From NCBI GenBank assembly GCA_017473435.1, contig JAFULG010000007.1, forward strand, positions 37,428 to 101,427: a stretch of DNA of 64,000 nucleotides, given 5' to 3'. Positions 41,784 to 49,626 of the stretch are shown in pieces. Numbering within the stretch: position 1 is the stretch's first letter; the number at the start of each line of letters is the position of its first letter. The position numbers were made by a program, and so were the translations under genes. The notes beneath the pieces were generated by a model that was not told the origin of the DNA, searched no databases, and worked only from the letters and a program-made list of their open reading frames with translations. The DNA comes from Clostridia bacterium (GTDB lineage Bacteria > Bacillota > Clostridia > Oscillospirales > Acutalibacteraceae).

Positions 41784-42709
41784 TTTTTGTCACCTCCGAA
41801 AACCTTACGTGCTGTAAGCATATCGATAAAGGGGTTAACGATGTTCATAAGAAGGATTGCGAAGGAAACGCCTTCGGGATAAACACCCCAGAAGCGGATA
41901 AGACAGGTGATAACGCCGGCGCCGATACCGAAGATAATGCTACCCTTGGGAGTTGTGGGGGAGGTAACATAGTCGGTAGCCATAAAGAAAGCGCCGATAA
42001 GAAGACCGCCTGAAAGCACCCATGCAAGAGCCTTTGTAACGTCAAAGCCTTCAACACAAAGTGAGAAGAGGAATACTGTTGCAATGAATGATACGGGGAT
42101 GTGCCAGGAAATAACCTTTCTTATAAGAAGGTAGGCTGCACCAATGAGAAGAGCAAGTGAGCAGGTTTCACCGATTGTACCGCCTACGTTACCCAGGAAG
42201 AGATCCTTAAGTGAGGGGATAGTTCCTGCGGCAAGCTCTGCAAGGGGAGTAGCACCTGATACAGCGTCAAGACCCTTGGGGAAAGCGGATGCAGTCATTG
42301 AACCGAAGGCAACGAGCATAAACACACGTGCTGTGATTGCGGGGTTAACAATGTTACAGCCGAGACCGCCGAAAAGGCATTTTACAACAATGATTGCAAA
42401 AGCTGCGGCAACACAAGCCTGCCATACGGGAATATTAACGGAAAGGTTAAGTGCGAGCAGTAAGCCTGTGACAATTGCGCTCAGGTCGCCGATTGTCTGC
42501 TTTCTTTTAGTTGCAAGGTTGAAAAGGAATTCGCAAGCGACACTTGTACCGATACAAGCGGCGATAATAACAAGTGCTTGTGCGCCGAAGATTACAACAC
42601 CTGCAATTGAGGTGGGTAAAAGTGCGAGAATAACGTCAAGCATAAATCCGCGGGTTGATTTTGGTCCGTGAATATGAGGTGAAACGGAAATACGAAGTTT
42701 ATTTTCCAT
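41780..42709 (-). CDS. rnfD: RnfD, flavin-carrying membrane subunit
   Basis: Polytopic membrane subunit of 309 residues related to NqrB. The covalent FMN motif is LDAVSGATPLAEL with SGAT at 151-154, in the loop expected on the outer face; the Thr is the ApbE target. Other conserved parts are RISVSPHIHGPKSTRGFMLD at the N-terminus and WVLSGGLLIGAFFMATDYVT. Start and stop overlap or adjoin rnfG and rnfC, so the operon is tightly coupled. Confidence 0.95.
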   Translation of the reverse strand: MENKLRISVSPHIHGPKSTRGFMLDVILALLPTSIAGVVIFGAQALVIIAACIGTSVACEFLFNLATKRKQTIGDLSAIVTGLLLALNLSVNIPVWQACVAAAFAIIVVKCLFGGLGCNIVNPAITARVFMLVAFGSMTASAFPKGLDAVSGATPLAELAAGTIPSLKDLFLGNVGGTIGETCSLALLIGAAYLLIRKVISWHIPVSFIATVFLFSLCVEGFDVTKALAWVLSGGLLIGAFFMATDYVTSPTTPKGSIIFGIGAGVITCLIRFWGVYPEGVSFAILLMNIVNPFIDMLTARKVFGGDKK

Positions 42710-42711
42710 TG

Positions 42712-44025
42712 TTATTTCGCCTCCTTTTCTTTTTCGTCTTTATATTTTTTATAGGCAACCTTTGCCATTTTGTTAAGCTGAACAAGGGGACGGCTTGCAG
42801 GACAGTTGTAGGAACAGCAGCCGCATTCCATACAAACCTCAATGCCGAATTTGCCGAGGTTTTCGTAATTGCCCAGCTCGTAATTTTTGGCAATAGCGGC
42901 AGGGTCAATGCCGAGAGGACATGTATTTGCGCAGGTGCCGCAGCGGATGCATGCTGTTTGCTCCGGAACCTTTGTTTCTTTTTTTGTAAGGGCAAGGATG
43001 GCGTTTGTCTGCTTAAGAACGGGCACAGTAAGGTCGGGCACGGTAATACCCATCATAGGTCCGCCGTAGAGCACCTTTACGGGATCCTCCTTAAAGCCGC
43101 CGCAGAAGTCGAACATCTCCTGAAGAGAAGTTCCGATGGGAGCGAGGACATTTTTAGGCTCCTTTACCGCACCGCCGTCAACGGTAACAACCTTTTCAGT
43201 AAGGGGCATACCTGTTTTAATGTAGCGTGAAATGAAGGCGAGGGTTGTACAGTTGATAACAATACAGCCTGAATCTGCAGGGAGCGTACCTGCTTTTATC
43301 ACTCTGCCGGTGGTGTTGTAAACAAGTACCTTTTCACCGCCCTGAGGATAAATTGAGGGAAGCACCTTTACGGAAACCTTGCTGTTTCTTGAAGCGATTT
43401 CCTTCATTTTGGCGATAGCTTCCTTTTTATTTGATTCGATACCGATAATATACTGAGGGATATCAAAATATTTATCTATAATATTGATAGCGTTTTCAAT
43501 ATCGTCGGCATTGTCAACCATTGTACGTGTGTCGCTTGTGATATAAGGCTCACACTCTGTACCGTTGATTACAAGGTAATCAATCTTTTTGTCGGTCATG
43601 AACTTGACATAGGTGGGGAAGCCTGCACCGCCGAGACCTACAAGACCGCTCTGCTTTACAGCCTCAATGAAGGACTCCTTTGAGTCAACGGTGGGGGGAG
43701 CGATTTCAGGAGCAACGGTGTTTTCGCCGTCAGCCTCAATTACAACTGCAGGTATATATCTGCCTGCTGAAATGAGCACGTCGGCGATTTTTGTAACCTT
43801 ACCTGAAACACTTGAATAAACGGGTGATGAAATGAAGCCGTCCTGACGGGCAACAAGAGTACCTACATCAACATGGTCGCCGACCTTTACAACAGGGACG
43901 GCGGGCTTGCCGATGTGCATAGCTGTGAGAAGGGTAACTGTTTTGGGGTCAGTAATTCTTACAGCTGCACAGTCAGCGGTGTTTTTTCTGTGGGGAGCCT
44001 TAACACCGTGAAGAGAAAAAGCCAT
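42712..44025 (-). CDS. rnfC: RnfC, NADH-binding subunit of the Rnf complex
   Basis: Peripheral cytoplasmic subunit that exchanges electrons with NAD/NADH. The 437-residue protein begins with the lipoyl-like HRKNTADCAAVRI and VKVGDHVDVGTLVARQDGF parts, has a flavin/NADH domain with GLGGAGFPTYVKF and NGTECEPYITSD, an SLBB segment and two 4Fe-4S motifs, CIRCGTCANTCPLGI and CMECGCCSYNCPASRP. It is the first gene of the rnfCDGEAB operon, behind a consensus promoter. Confidence 0.96.
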   Translation of the reverse strand: MAFSLHGVKAPHRKNTADCAAVRITDPKTVTLLTAMHIGKPAVPVVKVGDHVDVGTLVARQDGFISSPVYSSVSGKVTKIADVLISAGRYIPAVVIEADGENTVAPEIAPPTVDSKESFIEAVKQSGLVGLGGAGFPTYVKFMTDKKIDYLVINGTECEPYITSDTRTMVDNADDIENAINIIDKYFDIPQYIIGIESNKKEAIAKMKEIASRNSKVSVKVLPSIYPQGGEKVLVYNTTGRVIKAGTLPADSGCIVINCTTLAFISRYIKTGMPLTEKVVTVDGGAVKEPKNVLAPIGTSLQEMFDFCGGFKEDPVKVLYGGPMMGITVPDLTVPVLKQTNAILALTKKETKVPEQTACIRCGTCANTCPLGIDPAAIAKNYELGNYENLGKFGIEVCMECGCCSYNCPASRPLVQLNKMAKVAYKKYKDEKEKEAK

Positions 44026-44109
44026 CGTTTTAACCTACCTTTCTTTTTACTGTGAATATATTTTGAAATTGGGTAAAATACTTCAATTTACACAGTATAT
44101 AACTATTAT

Positions 44110-44138
44110 ATTATATATATATAGGTGATTTGTGTCAA
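44110..44138 (-). promoter_or_regulatory. Consensus promoter of the rnf operon
   Basis: Minus strand TTGACA, 17 bases, TATAAT: both hexamers are perfect. It lies 85 bases before rnfC and should be strong. Confidence 0.88.
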
Positions 44139-44215
44139 GAGATTATAATGCACAAAATATGGTACGCGAATTTGGAAATCGGGTGCAGAGTTTATATTAT
44201 GAATAGTATAGGATT

Positions 44216-44317
44216 TCTACAGGCTGTCGCCTTTCTAAACCGAATCGCCGAAAAGCCGTGAAAATTCATGCTTTAAGGCGGGTTAGGATTATTCTCGTCA
44301 CCCTACGAAAGCTGTCG
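44216..44317. mobile_element. Diverged right-end copy of the 15042-15317 MITE
   Basis: About 95 bp align, at roughly 80% by eye, with the right part of the MITE (ACAGGCTGTCGCCTTTC, then GCCGAAAAGCCG, then CTCGTCACCC followed by TA). No matching left end is visible, so this is a decayed fragment between the rnf promoter and the initiator tRNA promoter. Confidence 0.6.
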
Positions 44318-44349
44318 AAGGATTAAGTGAAAAAATTTTAAAAAAGGTA

Positions 44350-44378
44350 TTGACTTTTTTGTGTGGGTGATATATAAT
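44350..44378 (+). promoter_or_regulatory. Promoter of the initiator tRNA gene
   Basis: TTGACT, 17 bases, TATAAT, about 28 bases before the tRNA 5' end. Confidence 0.85.
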
Positions 44379-44405
44379 AACAAAGCACTCGAGAGAGTGA
44401 TATAT

Positions 44406-44482
44406 CGCGGAGTGGAGCAACCCGGTAGCTCGTCGGGCTCATAACCCGGAGGTTGCAGGTTCAAATCCTGTCTCCGCAACCA
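44406..44482 (+). tRNA. Initiator tRNA-fMet (CAT)
   Basis: A 77-base cloverleaf with encoded CCA. The anticodon loop CTCATAA is held by a GGG/CCC stem, the mark of initiator tRNA, and the C1-A72 mismatch at the end of the acceptor stem (CGCGGAG with CTCCGCA) is also initiator-specific. D-loop AGCAACCCGGTAGCTC and T-arm GCAGGTTCAAATCCTGT are normal. A consensus-like promoter precedes it and a terminator follows. Confidence 0.96.
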
Positions 44483-44487
44483 GTTTC

Positions 44488-44519
44488 AAGTACTCACCAA
44501 AGGGTGGGTACTTTTTTTA
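44488..44519 (+). terminator. Terminator after tRNA-fMet
   Basis: AGTACTCACC, loop AAA, GGGTGGGTACT then seven T. A second copy of this terminator is at about 45066-45100. Confidence 0.85.
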
Positions 44520-45110
44520 GTTTATGCCCTGCAACCGACGGGTTCCCGGGGCACAGAGCAAGACCGCCGCCGGTGGCGGATGAAGGGCTCAACGGGGTCC
44601 CCGAAAAGCCCGATAGGCTTTTTGGGGAAGAGGAAGCACAACGGAGCGGTGAGCTTTTCCGCAAGGAAAAACGATAAGCGGAGTTTGTGCTGACGAGGCG
44701 TAGCGGTCAAAATTTTGGTGCCGCTCCAAGGCACAGCAAAATTTTGGGAACCGCAAGAGGGCCTTTGCAGGTTCAAATCCTGTCTCCGCAACCAGAAAAC
44801 GAAAGCAGTCACCCTTGTGGTGACTGTTTTCATTTTCTATTCTGAAATAAGAGTTTAAATTTTGCTTTTCGGGTTATGAGCACGACGAGCAAAGCTCGTT
44901 GGATAAGGTTGCGAGCGCGTCCTGCGGACGATGAAGCGAGCAAAACGATGCGCAGCTGTCAAAGTTTCCGCTCCGCTTCAAGGCGCAAGGAAACTTTTGG
45001 AATCGCAAGAGAAACGCGCTTCAGCAATTATGGTTTTTAAAATAAAGTGTTTCCGCAACCGGTTTCAGGTACTCACCAAAGGGTGGGTACTTTCTTTATT
45101 TTCTGCCCAT
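44520..45110. repeat. Field of shuffled tRNA-fMet fragments and GC-rich repeat units
   Basis: No gene is seen. Contents: a second copy of the last 31 tRNA-fMet bases (44765-44795, exact match to 44453-44483); a different terminator (AGTCACC/GGTGACT, 44807-44826); an inverted copy of the anticodon/D-arm region (44870-44890, 20 of 21 bases match the complement of 44428-44448); a third partial tRNA end plus terminator (45051-45100); and two related GC-rich units with paired stems such as CAAAATTTTGG (44700-44760) and a diverged form (44948-45012). Confidence 0.75.
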
Positions 45111-45240
45111 AATTCCATTTATGTAAATTGCATACTTTAAAACCGATTTCTTTGTGCTGTTCGACGAAGAAATTACACTATAATTTGTCAAAATAGATAA
45201 AAAATATCAAAATGTTTGTGCAATATTGTCAGTTAAAACA

Positions 45241-45268
45241 TTGACTTTGATACGGAAATTTGTATAAT
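45241..45268 (+). promoter_or_regulatory. Promoter of the YgjV-like gene
   Basis: TTGACT, 16 bases, TATAAT; the predicted transcript start near 45275 rules out start codons before it. Confidence 0.8.
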
Positions 45269-45316
45269 TATTTCTCGGTAACAAAAACATTAAAGGCAAA
45301 TTTCAAAGAGGTATCT

Positions 45317-45880
45317 ATGCAAACTATTTTCACATCAATCGGCCATGTATTAGGCTTCGTTTCAGTAGGTTTATTTTTCTATTCGTATCAGTGTACTGAA
45401 AAAAGAAAGCTGATGATTGTTCAGACTGTTGCAACAGCCTTAAGCTGTGTGCAGTATCTGCTTATAGGCGCTTTTTCGGGCTTCGCTTTAAACATTGTAT
45501 GTATTATGCGTAATCTTGCGTTCTTTTACCGCGATAAGTATAAGCGTACGGATCTTGTACTGCCCGTTATCTTTTCTGTTTGTATGGCGGCGGCAAGCGT
45601 TTTCTCCTGGGAGGGCGCTCATACCTTGCTGATAACTGCAGGACTTGTTGTAAACACTATGTGTATGGGTATGTTCGGAGCTGATGATTTCAGAAAAACA
45701 ATACTCATATCTTCAACATTGATTCTTGCTTACAACGCTTTCGCCTTATCCTACAGCGGAATGCTCAGTGAATCAATTTCACTTGTTTCGGTAATAATAG
45801 GAATCGTCCGTTTCAGCACTTCACAGAAGGCTGCTAAGACTGTACAGAAGTCTGTTCAGTCGAAAAAGGTTGTGGCATAA
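45317..45880 (+). CDS. YgjV-family inner-membrane protein
   Basis: A 187-residue protein with about six hydrophobic helices and short loops. The pattern GHVLGFVSVGLFFYSYQCTEKRKLMI, then TALSCVQYLLIGAFSGFALNIVCIMRN and FRDKYK-like FYRDKYKRTD matches the uncharacterised YgjV (Imp-YgjV) family as I remember it. No transport or catalytic motif is evident. AAAGAGG precedes the ATG at 45317; the frame is open to 45260 but that lies upstream of the promoter's start point. Monocistronic, closed by a strong terminator. Confidence 0.75.
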   Translation: MQTIFTSIGHVLGFVSVGLFFYSYQCTEKRKLMIVQTVATALSCVQYLLIGAFSGFALNIVCIMRNLAFFYRDKYKRTDLVLPVIFSVCMAAASVFSWEGAHTLLITAGLVVNTMCMGMFGADDFRKTILISSTLILAYNAFALSYSGMLSESISLVSVIIGIVRFSTSQKAAKTVQKSVQSKKVVA

Positions 45881-45906
45881 CAGCCTGCTTATAATCAAAT
45901 AAAAAA

Positions 45907-45941
45907 GATGTAAAAACGCGAGAGTTTTTACATCTTTTTTT
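45907..45941 (+). terminator. Terminator of the YgjV-like gene
   Basis: GATGTAAAAAC, loop GCGAGA, GTTTTTACATC then TTTTTTT; perfect 11-bp stem. A partial family B repeat (AGGCTTTTACAAAAGG) follows at about 45945. Confidence 0.9.
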
Positions 45942-46042
45942 GTAGGCTTTTACAAAAGGGCTTCTTGACGGTTAAAAGTGCCAAGAAACTCTCTTTGTTT
46001 ATCTTGCTTTAAGGTGAGGGGATTCTTGCCGACCCTACATCC

Positions 46043-47875
46043 TCAATCCTCTTCTGCCTCATCTGACTCTGAAGAAACAGAATCCGTTGTTGAGGGTTCT
46101 TCGGTTGTCGGCTGAGTTGTGGTCGGTTGGGTTGTCGGTGCGGAAGTTGTCGTCTCGGGAGCCTTTCCCCATACCTTAAGGGTGACCACTGTTTCCTTGT
46201 CGTAAAGTCCGTCTGCATCCTTGTCCATAGCGAAAACCTCGCCGACGGTGTGGGTGCCGTTGTTGGAAAGAAGCTCGTATTTAACCTTGAAGCCGATTGA
46301 TTCAAGGGTATTTGTAGCCGCAATATAGTTCAGTCCCGTCATATCGGGAAGCTTGATTTTTGTAGTGCCGTTTGAAATTACAAGGGTGATTTCAACACCT
46401 GAAAGTACGCTTTCACCGGGAGCAATGCTCTGACGGATAACAGCGTTTTTTGGTACTGTCATACTGTCCTCGTATTCAAATTTAAAGTTGTAGCTTTCTT
46501 TGAAAACAGGGTTCGAAACAATGCTGTCGTAGGTGTGGTTGCTTACAAAGTCGGCAACGGTAACATACTTTGGCTCAGTAGGAGCGGGGAGCGTTGTTGA
46601 GGGGGCTGTCGTTGTCGGCTCTTTCTTGTTCATAGGAAGGAAAGAGAAGGAGCTGAAAATATTGTCAAGGAAGTCTACAGGATGATTTTTGTAAAGCACG
46701 GTAACGTAAAGCGTGCAGAAGATTATACCGCATACAAGGAAGCCTGCAAGAAATGAGCGGATGCCAAGGGAAACAGCGGAAGCGCTTTCCTTTTTCTCCT
46801 GTCGGAGAAGCTCTGCTTCGTGGAGTTCTTCCTCAATTTCACGGTCGATTTCCTCTTTGTCCGTTAATTCTTTAACGGGCTGTTGAGTTGGCTGGACTTC
46901 TGTTTCTGACTTAGGCGGAACAGTAGGGGTGAGTGCGTTCAGAAGATCGTCAAAGTTTGAAAAGCGGTTTTCGGGATGAACGGAAAGTCCGTGGATAAGT
47001 CCGTCGATAACGCCTCTGGAAAGAGTTGATGCAATGGCGGCAGGAAGAGTAGCTGTATCCTGAATAACACGTGAGAGCGCATCGGGAGGAGTGATAAGAG
47101 TAATGCAGTAATAAAGCAGAGCCGTTACGGAATAAATATCCGTTACAGCTGTTGCACCCATAGGCTCGTAGATTTCGACGGGAGCAAAGCCTGAGGCGGG
47201 CTCGTGGCTGAATTCGGCAACACCGCTGTGACACTGAGGTATAGAGAATCCGGTTATGTGAAGCTTTCCGTCGGCGCCGACTAGGATAGTATCAGGGTTG
47301 AGATTGCCGTGGATAATGCCTGCATAGTTGAGCTTTTTGAGAGCGTACATAATAGGCTTAAAGGCGGAAAATGCTCTTGCCCAGGTAAGGGGAGTACTGC
47401 AGTTGTTGAAGTATTCCCTTAAGGTGATTGCGTCCTTATAGCCGCAGATTGCGTATACAGTACAGTTATAATCAACAATTTCTTTTACGTCGGGCAGGCA
47501 CTTTGCATCTTTGAAAACGTCAAGTCCTCTCCAGAGATTAAGAAAGCTTTGCAGACAGTTTGAAAACATGGAGTCATAGCCCAGACGTACTGTTACTTCA
47601 CTCTGACCCTCACCTCTTGTAACTATCTTTTCCGGAAAGAACTCGTGAATTGTAACGGTTTCCCCTGTTTCAAGGTCAGCTCCGATGTAGGTTGCAGTAT
47701 CTGCTGAAGCGGAAAGAAGCTTACCGACAAGATATTTTTCCATAATAATGTTACCTGTGTCGAGGTAGGGGGCATGTTGAACGGTTTCCTCGTTAAATCC
47801 GCAATGCGGACACACTACCGCTTCAAAGGGGATGCTTTTCATACATCCAAGGCAATATTTCAATTGCTCTGACAT
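46043..47875 (-). CDS. PASTA-domain pseudokinase with N-terminal zinc ribbon
   Basis: A 610-residue single-pass membrane protein. Order: zinc ribbon with C8-x2-C11 and C22-x2-C25; Ser/Thr-kinase-like domain (about 45-315); acidic linker; membrane helix at 371-395; Thr-rich stretch; two PASTA-like domains (about 437-503 and 506-575); Thr/Ser-rich tail. Key catalytic residues are missing: the HRDLKPxN loop reads HGNLNPDTI (189-197) and the DFG position reads GFS (209-211). PASTA kinases sense muropeptides and lipid II, so a non-catalytic scaffold for cell-wall control is likely. Own promoter, AGGAGG before the ATG. Confidence 0.82.
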   Translation of the reverse strand: MSEQLKYCLGCMKSIPFEAVVCPHCGFNEETVQHAPYLDTGNIIMEKYLVGKLLSASADTATYIGADLETGETVTIHEFFPEKIVTRGEGQSEVTVRLGYDSMFSNCLQSFLNLWRGLDVFKDAKCLPDVKEIVDYNCTVYAICGYKDAITLREYFNNCSTPLTWARAFSAFKPIMYALKKLNYAGIIHGNLNPDTILVGADGKLHITGFSIPQCHSGVAEFSHEPASGFAPVEIYEPMGATAVTDIYSVTALLYYCITLITPPDALSRVIQDTATLPAAIASTLSRGVIDGLIHGLSVHPENRFSNFDDLLNALTPTVPPKSETEVQPTQQPVKELTDKEEIDREIEEELHEAELLRQEKKESASAVSLGIRSFLAGFLVCGIIFCTLYVTVLYKNHPVDFLDNIFSSFSFLPMNKKEPTTTAPSTTLPAPTEPKYVTVADFVSNHTYDSIVSNPVFKESYNFKFEYEDSMTVPKNAVIRQSIAPGESVLSGVEITLVISNGTTKIKLPDMTGLNYIAATNTLESIGFKVKYELLSNNGTHTVGEVFAMDKDADGLYDKETVVTLKVWGKAPETTTSAPTTQPTTTQPTTEEPSTTDSVSSESDEAEED

Positions 47876-47912
47876 ATTATTACCTCCTTAAGATTATAGA
47901 CTAATCATTATA

Positions 47913-47941
47913 ATTATACTTCCGTTAGTATGAAAAGTCAA
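47913..47941 (-). promoter_or_regulatory. Promoter of the pseudokinase gene
   Basis: Minus strand TTGACT, 17 bases, TATAAT, about 38 bases before the start codon. Confidence 0.8.
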
Positions 47942-47960
47942 GTTAAGCACCATATATGGA

Positions 47961-47993
47961 AAAATGCACCTTCTTTTACAGAAGATGCATTTT
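47961..47993 (-). terminator. Terminator after the small membrane protein gene
   Basis: AAAATGCACCTTCT, loop TTTA, CAGAAGATGCATTTT; stem with few mismatches, 65 bp after the stop at 48058. Confidence 0.7.
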
Positions 47994-48057
47994 CCGTTAA
48001 AGGATATAAGTGAAAGAGAAGGAAATGGTTAGGTTATATAATGAAAAAGGTTGCGGT

Positions 48058-48366
48058 TTAAGCAATTTTGCTTTCGTGAGTATAATAGGGAACACATATT
48101 TTACCTGTGTTTTCAAGCTCTTTGTTAAAGTTGTCGCGGATTTTCTGTACCTTTTTAGCGTCAGCCTTTTGCTGAAGTCTTACGGCGTCAGCCTGAAGCT
48201 TTGCTTTATGGACTTTTTTTGCTTCATATTTAGCAGTCTCTTTTTCAATAAGCTTCATAAGCGGTTTTTCAAATATAAGACCGAGGAGGAAAACGGTGCC
48301 TGCGATAACGAGTGCGGCTGTAGCCTGTTCTGCAAGAATGTTTAAAATCTGATTAGTTAAAGTCAT
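48058..48366 (-). CDS. Small membrane/coiled-coil protein under SOS-like boxes
   Basis: Not recognised. The 102-residue product has one N-terminal membrane helix (about residues 15-32, ATAALVIAGTVFLLGLIF), then a long charged helix rich in Lys/Ala/Gln/Glu (residues 40-88) that should form a coiled coil, and a short tail. AGGAG lies before the ATG. Its promoter is flanked by two sites resembling the Gram-positive LexA box. Size, single helix and possible DNA-damage control recall SOS-induced division inhibitors such as YneA, but there is no LysM domain and no sequence similarity that I can see. The function is inference only. Confidence 0.6.
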   Translation of the reverse strand: MTLTNQILNILAEQATAALVIAGTVFLLGLIFEKPLMKLIEKETAKYEAKKVHKAKLQADAVRLQQKADAKKVQKIRDNFNKELENTGKICVPYYTHESKIA

Positions 48367-48410
48367 GATTCATTACTCCTTTTGTTTTTATAGTTGTGTT
48401 CGTCTTTAAA

Positions 48411-48477
48411 CGAACATTCGTTTGTTGTTATGAGTCAATTATAGCAGAAAAAACTCGAAAGTCAATACAAATGTTCG
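48411..48477 (-). promoter_or_regulatory. Promoter flanked by two LexA-box-like sites
   Basis: Minus-strand promoter TTGACT, 16 bases, TATAAT (48438-48465). Box 1 at 48411-48424 reads CGAACATTCGTTTG, fitting CGAAC-N4-GTTYG; it lies just after the start point. Box 2 on the minus strand at 48464-48477 reads CGAACATTTGTATT, one base off in the second half-site, and overlaps the -35. Confidence 0.6.
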
Positions 48478-48678
48478 ATTTTTTTATTTTTTAAGTCCTT
48501 ATAAATGGACTTTGGGCAACTTTTTACAAACTTTTGTTCTTTGTTGCTTGGGTATGTCAAAAAACAGCGGAAAAATTTGTAGATATTGCTGTGGGAGAAA
48601 TTGGTGTAAATATCTTAAAAAAATCCGTTTGTTGTGTTATAATGTATCTGAATAAATATGATTTACGGAGGTATTATC

Positions 48679-49611
48679 ATGGCTTATATTAAAAAAGAGT
48701 TCACTTTCCCTTCAACTTCAGGTCTTGCAGAAATTCATGCAGCTTCCTATTTTCCCGAAAACGGAGAAGTAAAGGCAGTTATCCAGGCGGCGCACGGAAT
48801 GGCAGAGCACCTTGAAAGATATGAAAAATTCGCTGATGCACTTACCAATCTTGGTATAGCTTTTTACATTTCCGATCACCTCGGTCACGGCAAGAGCGTT
48901 ACATCGGACAATGAGCTCGGATACTTCGGTGAAGAGGACGGCTGGAAGTATTTTGTAGAGGACTGCTACAGACTTACAGGTATTGCAAAGGCTGAAAATC
49001 CAGGTAAACCCTTCTTCTTCTTCGGACATTCAATGGGCTCATTTGTTGCAAGAGCCTATACATTAAAATATGCACACGAGGTCAACGGAGCAATTTACTG
49101 CGGCACCGCAGGGCCCAATCCCGCTTCAGGTGTAGGCCGGCTTCTTGCAAAGGCAATAGCAAAGGTCAAGGGTGACCACCACAGGAGCAAGCTCATTGAC
49201 AAAATTGCCTTCGGTACATATAACAGCAAGTTTGAAAAAAGAACAGCCTTCGACTGGCTTACAAGAGACAATGATGAGGTTGATAAGTATATAGCTGATA
49301 AGTATTGCGGCTTCCTTTTCACCGCAAACGGCTACAAGGACCTTATGGGACTTCTTGCTTTTGTTTCCTCAAAGGAATGGTTCAACGGTCTTGATAAAAA
49401 GCTTCCCGTTCTTTTTATTGCCGGCGCAATGGACCCTGTAGGCTGCTACGTCAAGGGTATTGATGCTGTATTTAAAAAGCTTTATAAGGCGGGCAAGGAT
49501 AACATCACAAAAATTATTTATCCTGACGCAAGACACGAAATTCTTAACGAAAAGGCTTACTTCAACGCAGTTGTCAAGGATGTTGCTGATTTTATTTACA
49601 AAAACATTTAA
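48679..49611 (+). CDS. Alpha/beta hydrolase, monoacylglycerol-lipase/lysophospholipase type
   Basis: Cytosolic serine hydrolase of 310 residues (Hydrolase_4/S33-like). Visible are the oxyanion region QAAHGMAEHLERYEKFADAL, SDHLGHGKS, the nucleophile elbow GHSMGSF, the Asp segment GAMDPVG and the catalytic His in YPDARHEIL. This is the PldB/monoacylglycerol lipase pattern; the true lipid substrate is unknown. A start at 48658 precedes the SD; GGAGG lies 9 bases before the ATG at 48679. A glycosidase gene follows after 15 bp, so the two are probably co-expressed. Confidence 0.87.
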   Translation: MAYIKKEFTFPSTSGLAEIHAASYFPENGEVKAVIQAAHGMAEHLERYEKFADALTNLGIAFYISDHLGHGKSVTSDNELGYFGEEDGWKYFVEDCYRLTGIAKAENPGKPFFFFGHSMGSFVARAYTLKYAHEVNGAIYCGTAGPNPASGVGRLLAKAIAKVKGDHHRSKLIDKIAFGTYNSKFEKRTAFDWLTRDNDEVDKYIADKYCGFLFTANGYKDLMGLLAFVSSKEWFNGLDKKLPVLFIAGAMDPVGCYVKGIDAVFKKLYKAGKDNITKIIYPDARHEILNEKAYFNAVVKDVADFIYKNI

Positions 49612-49626
49612 GCATAGGAGAAGGAT

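Noticed and set aside
44110-44215. Left half of the decayed MITE near the rnf promoter
   Set aside because: The sequence GGTGATTTGTGTCAAG only loosely resembles the MITE left end and is better explained as the rnf promoter.
44453-44677. Open frame starting inside tRNA-fMet, and a minus-strand frame at 44522-44833
   Set aside because: They translate tRNA and GC-rich repeat sequence; no coding signal.
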